Positions 1 to 9,022 of a DNA stretch of 64,000 nucleotides are shown here, piece after piece; positions within the stretch are counted from its first letter, which is position 1, and each line of letters opens with the position of its first letter. The notes beneath the pieces were generated by a model. The model had not been told where the DNA came from. It worked only from the letters and a program-made list of their open reading frames with translations, and searched no databases. Made by a program: the position numbers and the translations under genes. Origin of the DNA: Robiginitomaculum sp. (GTDB taxonomy: Bacteria; Pseudomonadota; Alphaproteobacteria; Caulobacterales; Maricaulaceae); assembly GCA_002733805.1 (NCBI GenBank), contig NVXG01000030.1, positions 1 to 64,000 on the forward strand. Direction: 5' to 3'.

Positions 1-703
1 TCTGCAACTCAAAGCGCCCATAGTGTTCCAAGTGGCTGGGTGAAAACTCAAAACGCATTTCCGCTGCATCATTGGTGTGGGCCAGCTCCGCCCTCAAATT
101 GGTTTTCGGTAATTTGATGACATAGGTGCCCGCAATTAGGTCGCCAATCCGCTGATTACGCTTCTGAAAAAAGGGTGTGGCCAGCATGAGAAATAACCAG
201 AAAAGCATAATGCCCCAAGACGGCGCATCAGCCCCTCCAAATCCAAATAGGATCAAGATTGGAAGAAAGACTTCGAGTTCCTTCATCAAATTGCGCACAA
301 CAATCTGATGCGCACTCAACCGTTGTCCGTCAGCGCTAATCACCCGTAACCCGGTAAGCCGCTTACCAATGGTGCGCCCATTCCAAACCAACTCAGTCAA
401 AATATAGTACGGCGCACGTATCCCAAGCATCAACAGCACAAAGAGCGTACTGACCTGACTAATAGAAATTGTGAAGCTATAAATCACCAGAATAAAGATC
501 AGCGCCAGCCCCCCATGGGTAATGAGCAAATCGAGAAACTGGGCCGAGAAGCGCGCTCCCAATCCCGCGACATCAAAATGGAGAGGCACACCTTCTGGCG
601 GCAAAACATCAATACGGCCTTTGTTTTGCGCACCGTTAAACTTTTGATGAGCATTCACAGGCTGAACCGGGACACCTTTGCGCGCACTCGGGAAAAACTT
701 CAT
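1..703 (-). CDS. RDD family membrane protein (partial, C-terminus outside the window)
   Basis: The minus strand is open from an ATG at 703 to the window edge, so the ORF track does not list it. The translation begins MKFFPSARKGVPVQPV. It contains 'FDVAGLGARFSAQFLDLLI', which carries the R and D residues that name the RDD family, followed by hydrophobic segments. 'NGRTIGKRLTGLRVIS' is the conserved G-R-T-I-G-K-x-x-x-G-L-R-V element, and 'QRIGDLIAGTYVI' closes the RDD domain. An AAGGGAG Shine-Dalgarno lies 7 nt before the ATG. RDD proteins are inner-membrane proteins of mostly unknown role, with some linked to ion or solute transport. At least 234 residues are present and the tail is cut off. 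Family assignment is firm; function is unknown. Confidence 0.85.
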   Translation of the reverse strand, partial: MKFFPSARKGVPVQPVNAHQKFNGAQNKGRIDVLPPEGVPLHFDVAGLGARFSAQFLDLLITHGGLALIFILVIYSFTISISQVSTLFVLLMLGIRAPYYILTELVWNGRTIGKRLTGLRVISADGQRLSAHQIVVRNLMKELEVFLPILILFGFGGADAPSWGIMLFWLFLMLATPFFQKRNQRIGDLIAGTYVIKLPKTNLRAELAHTNDAAEMRFEFSPSHLEHYGRFELQ

Positions 704-1021
704 CGAGTTTCTCCCTTAGGTGGCGTGCCCATGGAGCCCACCTCTTCCTTGCCGGTAAAGAAAAGCCAGTAAACCCAAAAGAACGGCCGTCCTGTCTGAA
801 CCGCTACGACCCTTTATAGCTATATCTATCTAGTCGTTTGCGATCGTGCGTCAGATGGGGACGACCGAAGAACTACTGTATAACACAAAAAGAAGAGATT
901 TGCACCCCCGGTGCCATTATGCCGCAAATGCCCCCTTGCCCAATTCATTTAGATGCGGTATCTGCCCGTCAAACTTGCGAACAATTCGCTTAATATCAAT
1001 AACAAATTCAGGACCACTCCA
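704..1021. other. Intergenic region between divergent RDD gene and rpmF
   Basis: About 320 bases with no convincing gene. The ORF track entry 846-1154 overlaps rpmF in another frame and looks like a shadow. On the minus strand, just ahead of the RDD gene, one frame reads TGRPFFWVYWLFF...KGETR and stops in an ATGA overlap with the RDD start. It has no ATG, GTG or TTG in a suitable place. Promoters for both flanking genes must lie here, but I could not pin down convincing -35/-10 pairs. Confidence 0.5.
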
Positions 1022-1204
1022 ATGGCCGTACCTAAGAGCAAAATCACCCGTTCACGCCGTGGAATGCGTCGCAGTCACGACCGGCTGGCTTCTGCAACTT
1101 ACATTGAAGATGCAAATTCAGGCGAATTGCGTCGCCCACATCATATTGATCTGAAAACTGGTATGTACCGGGGCAAACAAATCCTAGAACCAAAAGACGA
1201 CTAA
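1022..1204 (+). CDS. rpmF: 50S ribosomal protein L32
   Basis: This is a 60-residue protein beginning [20 protein letters not shown], the standard N-terminus of bacterial L32, a small structural protein of the large ribosomal subunit. I start it at the ATG at 1022, not the track's upstream in-frame start at 953, because MAVPKSK is the invariant family start and a CAGGA Shine-Dalgarno-like stretch precedes it. There are no four cysteines, so it is the zinc-free form. It stands alone and ends in a clear terminator. In many bacteria rpmF sits before plsX; here it is followed by eno instead. Confidence 0.95.
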   Translation: MAVPKSKITRSRRGMRRSHDRLASATYIEDANSGELRRPHHIDLKTGMYRGKQILEPKDD

Positions 1205-1230
1205 TCCAGAGGTTCGAATCATTTATTATG

Positions 1231-1263
1231 GCGCCGCTTCGATAGCTTCGAGGCGGCGTTTTT
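1231..1263 (+). terminator. Rho-independent terminator after rpmF
   Basis: CGCCGC pairs with GCGGCG around an inner stem-loop (TTCGATAGCTTCGAG), followed by five T residues. It lies 27 bases after the rpmF stop. Confidence 0.85.
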
Positions 1264-1320
1264 GCGTTTGAAACGTAAAGTGAGCCAATAGTGCTTTGCC
1301 TGTGGCCTTCGAGCCGTTAG

Positions 1321-2631
<1,311 letters not shown>

Positions 2632-2707
2632 CTATATACCTCCCGATTTGCATTTACCCGCATATTAGCGTTATCTTATATTGATGATGCAAAAAGGGAG
2701 GTACATC

Positions 2708-3583
2708 ATGACAAAAAAACGGATTCTGACAGGTGCAGTTTTGGCTTTTGCCCAAATTTCGACCGGCAGTGCATTTGCCGATGATGCTGGCTTGATGCCA
2801 TATCAACGAGGAACCGCTCCGGCGGCAGAGGTTCGCAGTTCATTGAACGCGGCAGGATTTGAAATCGTTGGCGAATACTCGCCTTATGCTAACGCACAAA
2901 TCATTGCCATTAGTAATGACGCACTTCGATCCGCTGCTGCGGAGTCAGATTTTGGTGGATACGGCGCTGCTTTGCGGGTTTCCATCACAACGGTCGATGG
3001 TGTTGACCAGATCGCTTATAATAACCCGGCCTATATTTCCAATATTTATCGGATGAACAGTGACCTTTCCGCAGTACAAACTGCACTTGAGGGCGCATTG
3101 GGCAATCAAGGTCAATTTGGTGCCAAAAAGGGCTTGTCCGCCGAAAGATTACGTAAGTACCGATATAAAATTGGCATGCCCGGCTTTATGGGCCACATGA
3201 AAATTGCTGCACATGGCTCTTATGCCGAAGCCGTTGCTGCGGTTGAAGCTGGACTAAACCAACACAAGCTAGGGGTTGGTAAAGTGTATCGGGTTGATGT
3301 GCCCGGCAAAGATGAAACCCTGTTTGGTGTATCGCTGTCAGAGGCCGCCGAAGATGCTGGTGACGCCCATGTGATGGCCACAGTGGACAAAGAACATATC
3401 CGCTCTACGCCGCACTTGAGCTACGAAATTCTGGTTTCTGGCGACACTGCCTACATGCTGGGCGGAAGGTTTCGGATTGCCCAAAGCTTCCCCTCTTTGA
3501 CCATGGGGACCTTTATGAAAATAAACAGCTCACCTGGCGCAATCAAAAAAGCTTTGAAAGAAGCTGCAAACGGAGCGGAATAA
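2708..3583 (+). CDS. Secreted protein of unknown function (DUF302-like appearance)
   Basis: A 291-residue protein with a signal peptide (MTKKRILTGAVLAFAQISTGSAFA, probable cleavage before DD). The start is the ATG at 2708, preceded by AGGGAGG; the track's 2681 start lies upstream of that ribosome site. The mature part seems to hold two similar-sized alpha/beta halves. One opens with 'SSLNAAGFEIVGEYSPYANAQ' and the second with 'GSYAEAVAAVEAGLNQHKLG'. The C-terminal stretch 'YEILVSGDTAYMLGGRFRIA' recalls DUF302-type proteins, but I cannot confirm that without a profile search. There are no recognisable catalytic motifs and no cysteine pairs. It stands alone, with a strong terminator behind it, so it is probably a single-gene unit in the periplasm. 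Confidence 0.7.
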   Translation: MTKKRILTGAVLAFAQISTGSAFADDAGLMPYQRGTAPAAEVRSSLNAAGFEIVGEYSPYANAQIIAISNDALRSAAAESDFGGYGAALRVSITTVDGVDQIAYNNPAYISNIYRMNSDLSAVQTALEGALGNQGQFGAKKGLSAERLRKYRYKIGMPGFMGHMKIAAHGSYAEAVAAVEAGLNQHKLGVGKVYRVDVPGKDETLFGVSLSEAAEDAGDAHVMATVDKEHIRSTPHLSYEILVSGDTAYMLGGRFRIAQSFPSLTMGTFMKINSSPGAIKKALKEAANGAE

Positions 3584-3610
3584 AACCAACTCCAAACTTA
3601 ACCTGATTAC

Positions 3611-3646
3611 ACACCCTCGCTGGAGAAATCCGGCGAGGGTGTTTTT
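3611..3646 (+). terminator. Rho-independent terminator
   Basis: ACACCCTCGC pairs perfectly with GCGAGGGTGT around a short loop and is followed by TTTTT. It ends the transcript of the secreted protein at 2708-3583. Confidence 0.9.
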
Positions 3647-3706
3647 ATGTGGAACTCTGTACCAAATCAGTTGATATTGCGCGAATTGAACAAGTAGAGG
3701 TCCATT

Positions 3707-4666
3707 ATGTCATTACCCCCAATTTTAGCAGATCGTTTACGGCTCCCCCTGATCGGAGCGCCGATGTTTATTTTGTCCGGGCCTGAATTGGTGATCGCCC
3801 AATGCAAAGCCGGAATTGTCGGTTCATTTCCCTCACTAAACGCGCGGCCGATCGAGCAATTGGATGAATGGTTGATACAAATCAAGGCAGAGTTGGCCGA
3901 GTGGGACCAACAAAACCCGGATCAATTATCTGCACCCTTTGCCGTGAACCAGATTGTCCACCGATCCAATGTCCGATTGGAAGAAGATGTGGCTTTGTGC
4001 GTCAAACATGAAGTGCCGATTGTCATCACCTCTCTGGGCGCCCGGGTCGAGGTCTTTGAAGCCATCCACTCCTATGGCGGCATTGTCCTGCATGATGTGA
4101 TCAATGATCGCTTTGCACACAAGGCGATAGAAAAAGGCGCCGATGGCCTGATTGCAGTGGCTGCAGGGGCAGGGGGGCACGCCGGGCCGCTTTCTCCCTT
4201 TGCTTTGATCCAGGACATCAGGAAATGGTTTGACGGCCCCTTGCTGCTCTCTGGCTGCATCGCTACGGGGCAGGCTATTCTGGCCGCTCAAGCCATGGGG
4301 GCTGATCTGGCTTATGCGGGATCCATGTTCATCGCCACAGAAGAAGCAAGAGCCGTAGCCGACTACAAGCAAATGGTGGTGGATTGCGATGCATCCAGCA
4401 TTGTGAATTCCAATTTGTTTACCGGCATTCATGGCAATTATCTGGCACCATCCATTCGCAAAGCAGGACTGGACCCGGATCATTTGCCGGTCAGCGATCC
4501 CAGCGCCATGAATTTTGGTTCTGGCGGCAGTAGCGATGCCAAAGCATGGAAAGACATTTGGGGCTGCGGGCAGGGGATTGGTGCCGTGGAAGCCGTGTTA
4601 CCGGTTACTGAGTTGGTTGAAAAATTGCGCGCCCAATATGATGCAGCCAAAGATGCCCTCAAATAG
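3707..4666 (+). CDS. Nitronate monooxygenase (2-nitropropane dioxygenase family)
   Basis: A 319-residue FMN-dependent TIM-barrel protein, likely oxidising alkyl nitronates (for example propionate-3-nitronate) to carbonyl compounds and nitrite. The N-terminal 'LPLIGAPMFILSGPELVIA' matches the barrel entry. 'KGADGLIAVAAGAGGHAG' is the glycine-rich flavin-phosphate loop with its active-site histidine. 'LLLSGCIATGQAILAAQAMGADLAYAGSMFIAT' is the second phosphate-binding segment. It starts at an ATG behind AGAGG. It converges with the vWA gene, with only 15 bases between the two stops. The family call is good; the physiological substrate is not known from sequence. Confidence 0.88.
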   Translation: MSLPPILADRLRLPLIGAPMFILSGPELVIAQCKAGIVGSFPSLNARPIEQLDEWLIQIKAELAEWDQQNPDQLSAPFAVNQIVHRSNVRLEEDVALCVKHEVPIVITSLGARVEVFEAIHSYGGIVLHDVINDRFAHKAIEKGADGLIAVAAGAGGHAGPLSPFALIQDIRKWFDGPLLLSGCIATGQAILAAQAMGADLAYAGSMFIATEEARAVADYKQMVVDCDASSIVNSNLFTGIHGNYLAPSIRKAGLDPDHLPVSDPSAMNFGSGGSSDAKAWKDIWGCGQGIGAVEAVLPVTELVEKLRAQYDAAKDALK

Positions 4667-4681
4667 GCTCCTCACCTATGT

Positions 4682-5821
4682 CTAGTTTTCGGTAAGAACA
4701 GCTTTGGTTGTTTGACCCAAAGTAATCGTAAAATCGATTGGGTCGAAATCACCCCTTGGCTGCCACGCGACCAAGCGATAGCGCCCCGCAGCCAATGGTA
4801 GGTTTTGGCCCGGTTTGATTTTGATCTTGTCTGTTCCGGGTTTTCCGGAACCATCTAGACGATAGAGCCGTCCAACCCGACTTTTGGTTTTTGGTTCTGT
4901 TTTGAAAACATAATCCATTTCAAACCAGCCAACCGGCACTTCATAGCGCAAGGTCTGGGTTTGCTGGTTCGATATCTCGACGTTTTCAACCCGAAATGGT
5001 GTGAAACTGTTTCGAACCTCCAAGGTGTAAGTCCCCGATGGAATGGTGCCACCCCCGGCATATTGGATCATTCCAATGTCTTTGCCATTTTGCATCGCAA
5101 CAAATGGCAAGACCAATCGCGCATTGCTTCCCTTTGGAAACAATTGGGCAAAGACCCGAACTGGAAAAACCCGGCCCACGCCGAGCTCGGCACTGGTTGT
5201 TTTTTGTAAGTTGGCACTTAAATCACTGGCTGAACGACTATCATAAAACGAACCACCTGCAGTATCCGTAATGCACTGCATCGCTGTACGGCCCGGACGA
5301 TCCAACCCTAGACCCACCACGTGGATAACCAGTTCAATACCTGAAGACTTCCAGTTTTTCACCAAAGCGCAGGGGTCGCGACCACAACTTTCAACCCCAT
5401 CACTAATCAGTAAAACCTCACCAGTGCGGCCCTTCATATCTGCAAGCGCCAATTCCAACGACCGGGCAATTGGTGTTTTGCCAAGTGGCTGAACGCTGTC
5501 GATCAACGATCGCATTTTAGGCAATGTAGTGACAGGTGAACCAAACGGAACGACCAATTGGGTATCTTCGCAATCTGACTTGGTTCGGTGTCCATAAAGG
5601 CGCAAAGCCAACTCACGATTGGCCATCAATTTACCATCAATATTATGAAAGGCTTGGCGAGCTGCCTCAATTTTGCGAGTTCCGTCGGACAGCTCGCCCC
5701 ACATCGAATTCGAGACATCAAAGATCACGTAGAGGCTTTTTGTTTCAGTCGGATCAGGTTCTGCAAGCACTATATTGCTGCAACAAAAAATAATGCCCAA
5801 CGCCAGTAAAATGGATCGCAT
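4682..5821 (-). CDS. Secreted von Willebrand factor A (vWA) domain protein
   Basis: 379 residues, beginning with a signal peptide (MRSILLALGIIFCCSNIVLA). Residues about 30-200 form a vWA domain. The MIDAS motif is seen as DVSNS (D-x-S-x-S) in 'LYVIFDVSNSMWGEL', the downstream threonine is plausibly in 'LGKTPIARSLELAL', and 'LLISDGVESC' holds the third metal-binding position. The C-terminal half is beta-rich, with repeated short units ending 'SGTYTLEVRNS' and 'AAGRYRLVAW', like PEGA/carboxypeptidase-regulatory-type modules. The protein is probably periplasmic, or outer-membrane associated through a partner, and binds a divalent cation. No vWA partner genes (MoxR ATPase, BatA/B) are nearby, so this is not the MoxR-type system. 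Confidence 0.82.
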   Translation of the reverse strand: MRSILLALGIIFCCSNIVLAEPDPTETKSLYVIFDVSNSMWGELSDGTRKIEAARQAFHNIDGKLMANRELALRLYGHRTKSDCEDTQLVVPFGSPVTTLPKMRSLIDSVQPLGKTPIARSLELALADMKGRTGEVLLISDGVESCGRDPCALVKNWKSSGIELVIHVVGLGLDRPGRTAMQCITDTAGGSFYDSRSASDLSANLQKTTSAELGVGRVFPVRVFAQLFPKGSNARLVLPFVAMQNGKDIGMIQYAGGGTIPSGTYTLEVRNSFTPFRVENVEISNQQTQTLRYEVPVGWFEMDYVFKTEPKTKSRVGRLYRLDGSGKPGTDKIKIKPGQNLPLAAGRYRLVAWQPRGDFDPIDFTITLGQTTKAVLTEN

Positions 5822-6000
5822 ACTTGAATCCCCGATTTCTGTCCCACGTTAGCATTGTATAGATTTTCTCAATTCCAGACAATCACCAATACATCATGAT
5901 TTTGTATTGCGGGTCGTTATCCCGATCAGCGTTCAGCTTACTTTATTTTGAAATGCCGACGCATGGCGTAGATGAACTAGTCTGGGGTACTGAATCCCGG

Positions 6001-7218
6001 TTATGCGGGGGGCTTACAGCCAGATGTAATGCCGCCTGATATGGTCCAAGAAGTGGCGTCTTCAGAAACCATATGACAGGTTTTCATGTCCAGATAACGG
6101 CCGGATCCACTCCAATACCCACCACCAAAAACTGTCAGTCTCCGCGCCTGAATTTGCCGGGACGTTCCGGGCATAAAATTGCAACGAGATGTTCTGTCAT
6201 CTGGATTATATACGCATAAAATCTGCCCACTCGCATTGAACAAATTCAAAACTAACCGTTTGGGTTTGGCGATTTCTGTGATGGGAATTTGCACATTCAC
6301 TGCGGGAGCTGGGAGGGTGTCAATCTCATTTTTCAAACCTAATTTCTGGACTGGTTTAACCTTGGAAACTACGGCCGGAAAGACGGTTTCCACCACCAGC
6401 ATTTCACTGTGCTTTTGCTTAATTTCCGCCAATAATGTATCTCGAGATTTTTTATATTGATCCAGATTTACAGCACTCATTGTAATGCAACCGGCATCGT
6501 GCTTTTCAAGGGTTCCGCCAAACAGCGTCCGTAATATATCCGGATAACCGATAACACCCGGTAGGGCTTGATCACGTGCGATAACAAGGGATGTGCGCAA
6601 GTTTGGGTATTCTGCTGCTGTGAAGGATACACCATGGATTGCCTTTACCGCCTGATCATAGGATCGCAACAAGCCGTCATATTTGGCAGCCCATTCAAGG
6701 CCATTTTTATCAGCCAATTTTGCCTTTGTGTCTAATGCGGCGCACTGTTCTTGCTGATCGGTTTTGGCATACCTAGCCTGCCAGCTTTGCGGCACTTTAT
6801 ACAAAATGTTCAAATTGGTATCGAACCTTGCTTTAGCCGACTGGTATTCTGTTTCAATATCGGCCGGATTGGCCGCAAAGCATTTGGCCTTGGCAAATGT
6901 TTGATTAAAACCATTCATTTCCGCCAAGGCTCGTTTGGCTGCTTCACCGGCGATGATCAGTGAATTTCTGGTGGTCAAAACTTGCGGCCATTCGAAATTG
7001 GCTTCTGAACGCAAGGCAAATGCAGCGTCCGCCGCCTTTAGCTTTTGATTGTAAATTTCTGCTTTGGCATCATATGATGCGACGGTGGTTTCAACGGCAG
7101 CAGCCTTACCAACCCCGATCGTACGCAAGCTTAAACATTCATCTGCGATGGCCGATTGAATTGGTGCAAAGCAAAGGACTGCTGCCAACAAAATGCAATC
7201 GCGCAGTTTAGTTTTCAT
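6001..7218 (-). CDS. Secreted protein of unknown function, coupled to tdk
   Basis: I place the start at the ATG at 7218, not the track's 7287, because MKTKLRDCILLAAVLCFAPIQSAIA is a clean signal peptide and a GGAG lies 8 bases upstream. This gives 405 residues. The first 250 residues are rich in alanine, lysine and glutamine and probably helical. The last about 70 residues ('LVLNLFNASGQILCVYNPDD...') are beta-rich with scattered cysteines. I do not recognise a family. The start lies inside the last codons of tdk (11-base overlap), so translation is probably coupled. A secreted partner for a cytosolic thymidine kinase is unexpected, so the pairing may be accidental. Confidence 0.7.
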   Translation of the reverse strand: MKTKLRDCILLAAVLCFAPIQSAIADECLSLRTIGVGKAAAVETTVASYDAKAEIYNQKLKAADAAFALRSEANFEWPQVLTTRNSLIIAGEAAKRALAEMNGFNQTFAKAKCFAANPADIETEYQSAKARFDTNLNILYKVPQSWQARYAKTDQQEQCAALDTKAKLADKNGLEWAAKYDGLLRSYDQAVKAIHGVSFTAAEYPNLRTSLVIARDQALPGVIGYPDILRTLFGGTLEKHDAGCITMSAVNLDQYKKSRDTLLAEIKQKHSEMLVVETVFPAVVSKVKPVQKLGLKNEIDTLPAPAVNVQIPITEIAKPKRLVLNLFNASGQILCVYNPDDRTSRCNFMPGTSRQIQARRLTVFGGGYWSGSGRYLDMKTCHMVSEDATSWTISGGITSGCKPPA

Positions 7219-7801
7219 TTTTTGGCTCCGACATTCGCGCTGACCAATGAGGTCTGCATAATGAAATATATTTGTCGTTTCCACCAATTTCCACCTGCGC
7301 GCCTTGTTCTATCGCATTGCCATCTGCATCTAACCGCAACACCATGATTGCCTTGCTGCCACACCAGCATATGGTTCTGATTTCCCGCAAACTGTCCGCA
7401 ATCGCCAGCAATGCCGCACTACCTGGAAACAGTTTGCCCTGAAAATCAGTTCGCAAACCATAACACAACACCGGCACGCCTAACTCGTCAGTTGCTTTGG
7501 CCAGCGCCCAGACCTGTTGCTCAGATAGGAATTGCGCTTCATCCACCAATACGCAGTGCAAGGAGCCATCCTGAACCTGGGTGGCAATCAAATTAAACAA
7601 GTCTGTATCGCTTGAAAACACTTTTGCCTCGGCATTCAGTCCAATGCGAGATGTCACTGAGTTGACCTCACCGCGATCATCCAGCGCCGCCGTCAGAATC
7701 ATGGTCTGCATACCGCGTTCCTGATAATTATAGGAAGCCTGCAACAAGACTGTCGATTTCCCTGCGTTCATCGCTGCGTAGCTGAAATATAACTTTGCCA
7801 A
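7208..7801 (-). CDS. tdk: Thymidine kinase (type II, TK1-like)
   Basis: Phosphorylates thymidine to dTMP in the pyrimidine salvage pathway in the cytosol. The 197-residue length is normal. The P-loop is 'SYAAMNAGKST' near the N-terminus, the Walker B/DE pair is 'CVLVDEAQFL', and 'CYGLRTDFQGKLFPGS' is the family lasso-side signature. The zinc-binding residues are visible as 'ICWCG' and 'CRPH'. The only start that keeps the complete N-terminal strand is a TTG at 7801, preceded by an AGGG stretch; the first internal ATG would cut through the P-loop. It is divergent from the arginine genes and overlaps the unknown secreted gene downstream. Confidence 0.95.
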   Translation of the reverse strand: MAKLYFSYAAMNAGKSTVLLQASYNYQERGMQTMILTAALDDRGEVNSVTSRIGLNAEAKVFSSDTDLFNLIATQVQDGSLHCVLVDEAQFLSEQQVWALAKATDELGVPVLCYGLRTDFQGKLFPGSAALLAIADSLREIRTICWCGSKAIMVLRLDADGNAIEQGAQVEIGGNDKYISLCRPHWSARMSEPKNEN

Positions 7802-7936
7802 TTGTTCGGCCCTTTTGATAAATTTGGTTCGGTGTAAACTGAACTATACAAACAGGCAATTGATCCCTTGCCCTGAAAGGGTTTCTGGGACCATAAACAG
7901 CGACATTTTTGCTTTTTGACAAGAAACGTATCTGTA

Positions 7937-9022
7937 ATGACGCAACCCCTCGAGAACATCCTGCATCGCTTGGAACAATTGGTGGCGATTGACACGCGAA
8001 ATCCACCAAGAGCGATGGACGCGAAACATCCGATTGTTGGCGCGTTAGCTGCCGGGTTTGAAGACAGTGCTTTGTCGCTCAATGATCTGGGTGAGGGCTG
8101 TGTGCAAATACTATTGCAACGCGGTTCTCCCTCTACCCTGATCAATATCCATGTGGATACCGTGCCTTGTGCTGATGGCTGGAGCCATTCTCCTTTTGCC
8201 CTGCACCGAGCCGAAGACCGGGTGTATGGCCTTGGGGCATGTGACATCAAAGGCGCTGCGGCCTGTGCGATAACCGCCGCTCAAGCCGGGAGCGATGACT
8301 TCGCCCTGTTGTTCACCACTGATGAAGAAAATGGACAGGGAAGGTGCGTAGAGGAATTTGCCAATAGTGATCACGGGTTTTCAAAGGTTATTGTCTGCGA
8401 ACCTACTGGCTCAAAAGCCATTTTTGCCCATCGAGGATTGGGTGCCTATGAATTGGAATTTGCAGGTACCAGCATGCATTCTTCCGAATGGGCCGCGCTG
8501 AAAAGCTCAGCCATCCATCGGGCTGCAAACTGGATTTCTGCCGCCTGTACCTATGCGGATAAAAAGCGGAAACAAGGTGGAGATTTACCCGGCATTTGTT
8601 TTAATTCCGGACATATCGAAGGCGGCATCAAACCCAACATTTGCGCGCCAAATTGCAGTTTGAATTTTGGCATGCGTCCGGGACCAGAATATAAGCTGGA
8701 GACCATTGCCGCCGAATTGCAAGCTCTGGTTCCAAGCGAACATTTCGTAAAATTTGAACAATCGTATGGCAGTCCGGCGCTTAGCTTAAGCGGCCAACAA
8801 TTGAATGATGCTCAATATCTGGCCAATCGACTGGGGATTGCAACGGGTGATCCGGTCAATTTTTGGACGGAGGCTGCGTTGTTCTCGGACGCGGGTCTGC
8901 CAGCATTCGTATTTGGACCGGGCGATATCGCCCAAGCCCATGCGGTCGATGAGTGGGTGAAATACGAGCAATTGCTCTATGTTCATTCAGTATTTGAGAA
9001 AGTATTTGCGTTCGATGACTGA
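7937..9022 (+). CDS. M20 deacetylase of arginine synthesis (acetylornithine or acetylcitrulline deacetylase)
   Basis: 361 residues of the M20/ArgE/DapE zinc metallopeptidase family. Metal and catalytic residues are visible: 'INIHVDTVPCADGW' (His and Asp), 'LGACDIKGAAA' (bridging Asp), 'TTDEENGQG' (catalytic Glu pair) and a late 'AQAHAVDEWV' histidine. It sits in front of an argB/NAGS fusion and argC with an 8-base overlap. That is the order seen in organisms using N-acetylcitrulline rather than N-acetylornithine as the deacetylase substrate. I therefore favour ArgE' (acetylcitrulline deacetylase), but the sequence alone cannot exclude ordinary ArgE. I use the ATG at 7937; the track's TTG at 7916 adds MTRNVSV with no better ribosome site. 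Confidence 0.85.
   Translation: MTQPLENILHRLEQLVAIDTRNPPRAMDAKHPIVGALAAGFEDSALSLNDLGEGCVQILLQRGSPSTLINIHVDTVPCADGWSHSPFALHRAEDRVYGLGACDIKGAAACAITAAQAGSDDFALLFTTDEENGQGRCVEEFANSDHGFSKVIVCEPTGSKAIFAHRGLGAYELEFAGTSMHSSEWAALKSSAIHRAANWISAACTYADKKRKQGGDLPGICFNSGHIEGGIKPNICAPNCSLNFGMRPGPEYKLETIAAELQALVPSEHFVKFEQSYGSPALSLSGQQLNDAQYLANRLGIATGDPVNFWTEAALFSDAGLPAFVFGPGDIAQAHAVDEWVKYEQLLYVHSVFEKVFAFDD

Noticed and set aside
1209-1222. GGTTCGAATC after rpmF resembles a tRNA T-loop
   Set aside because: No acceptor, D or anticodon arm can be folded around it, and a terminator follows at once. Coincidence.
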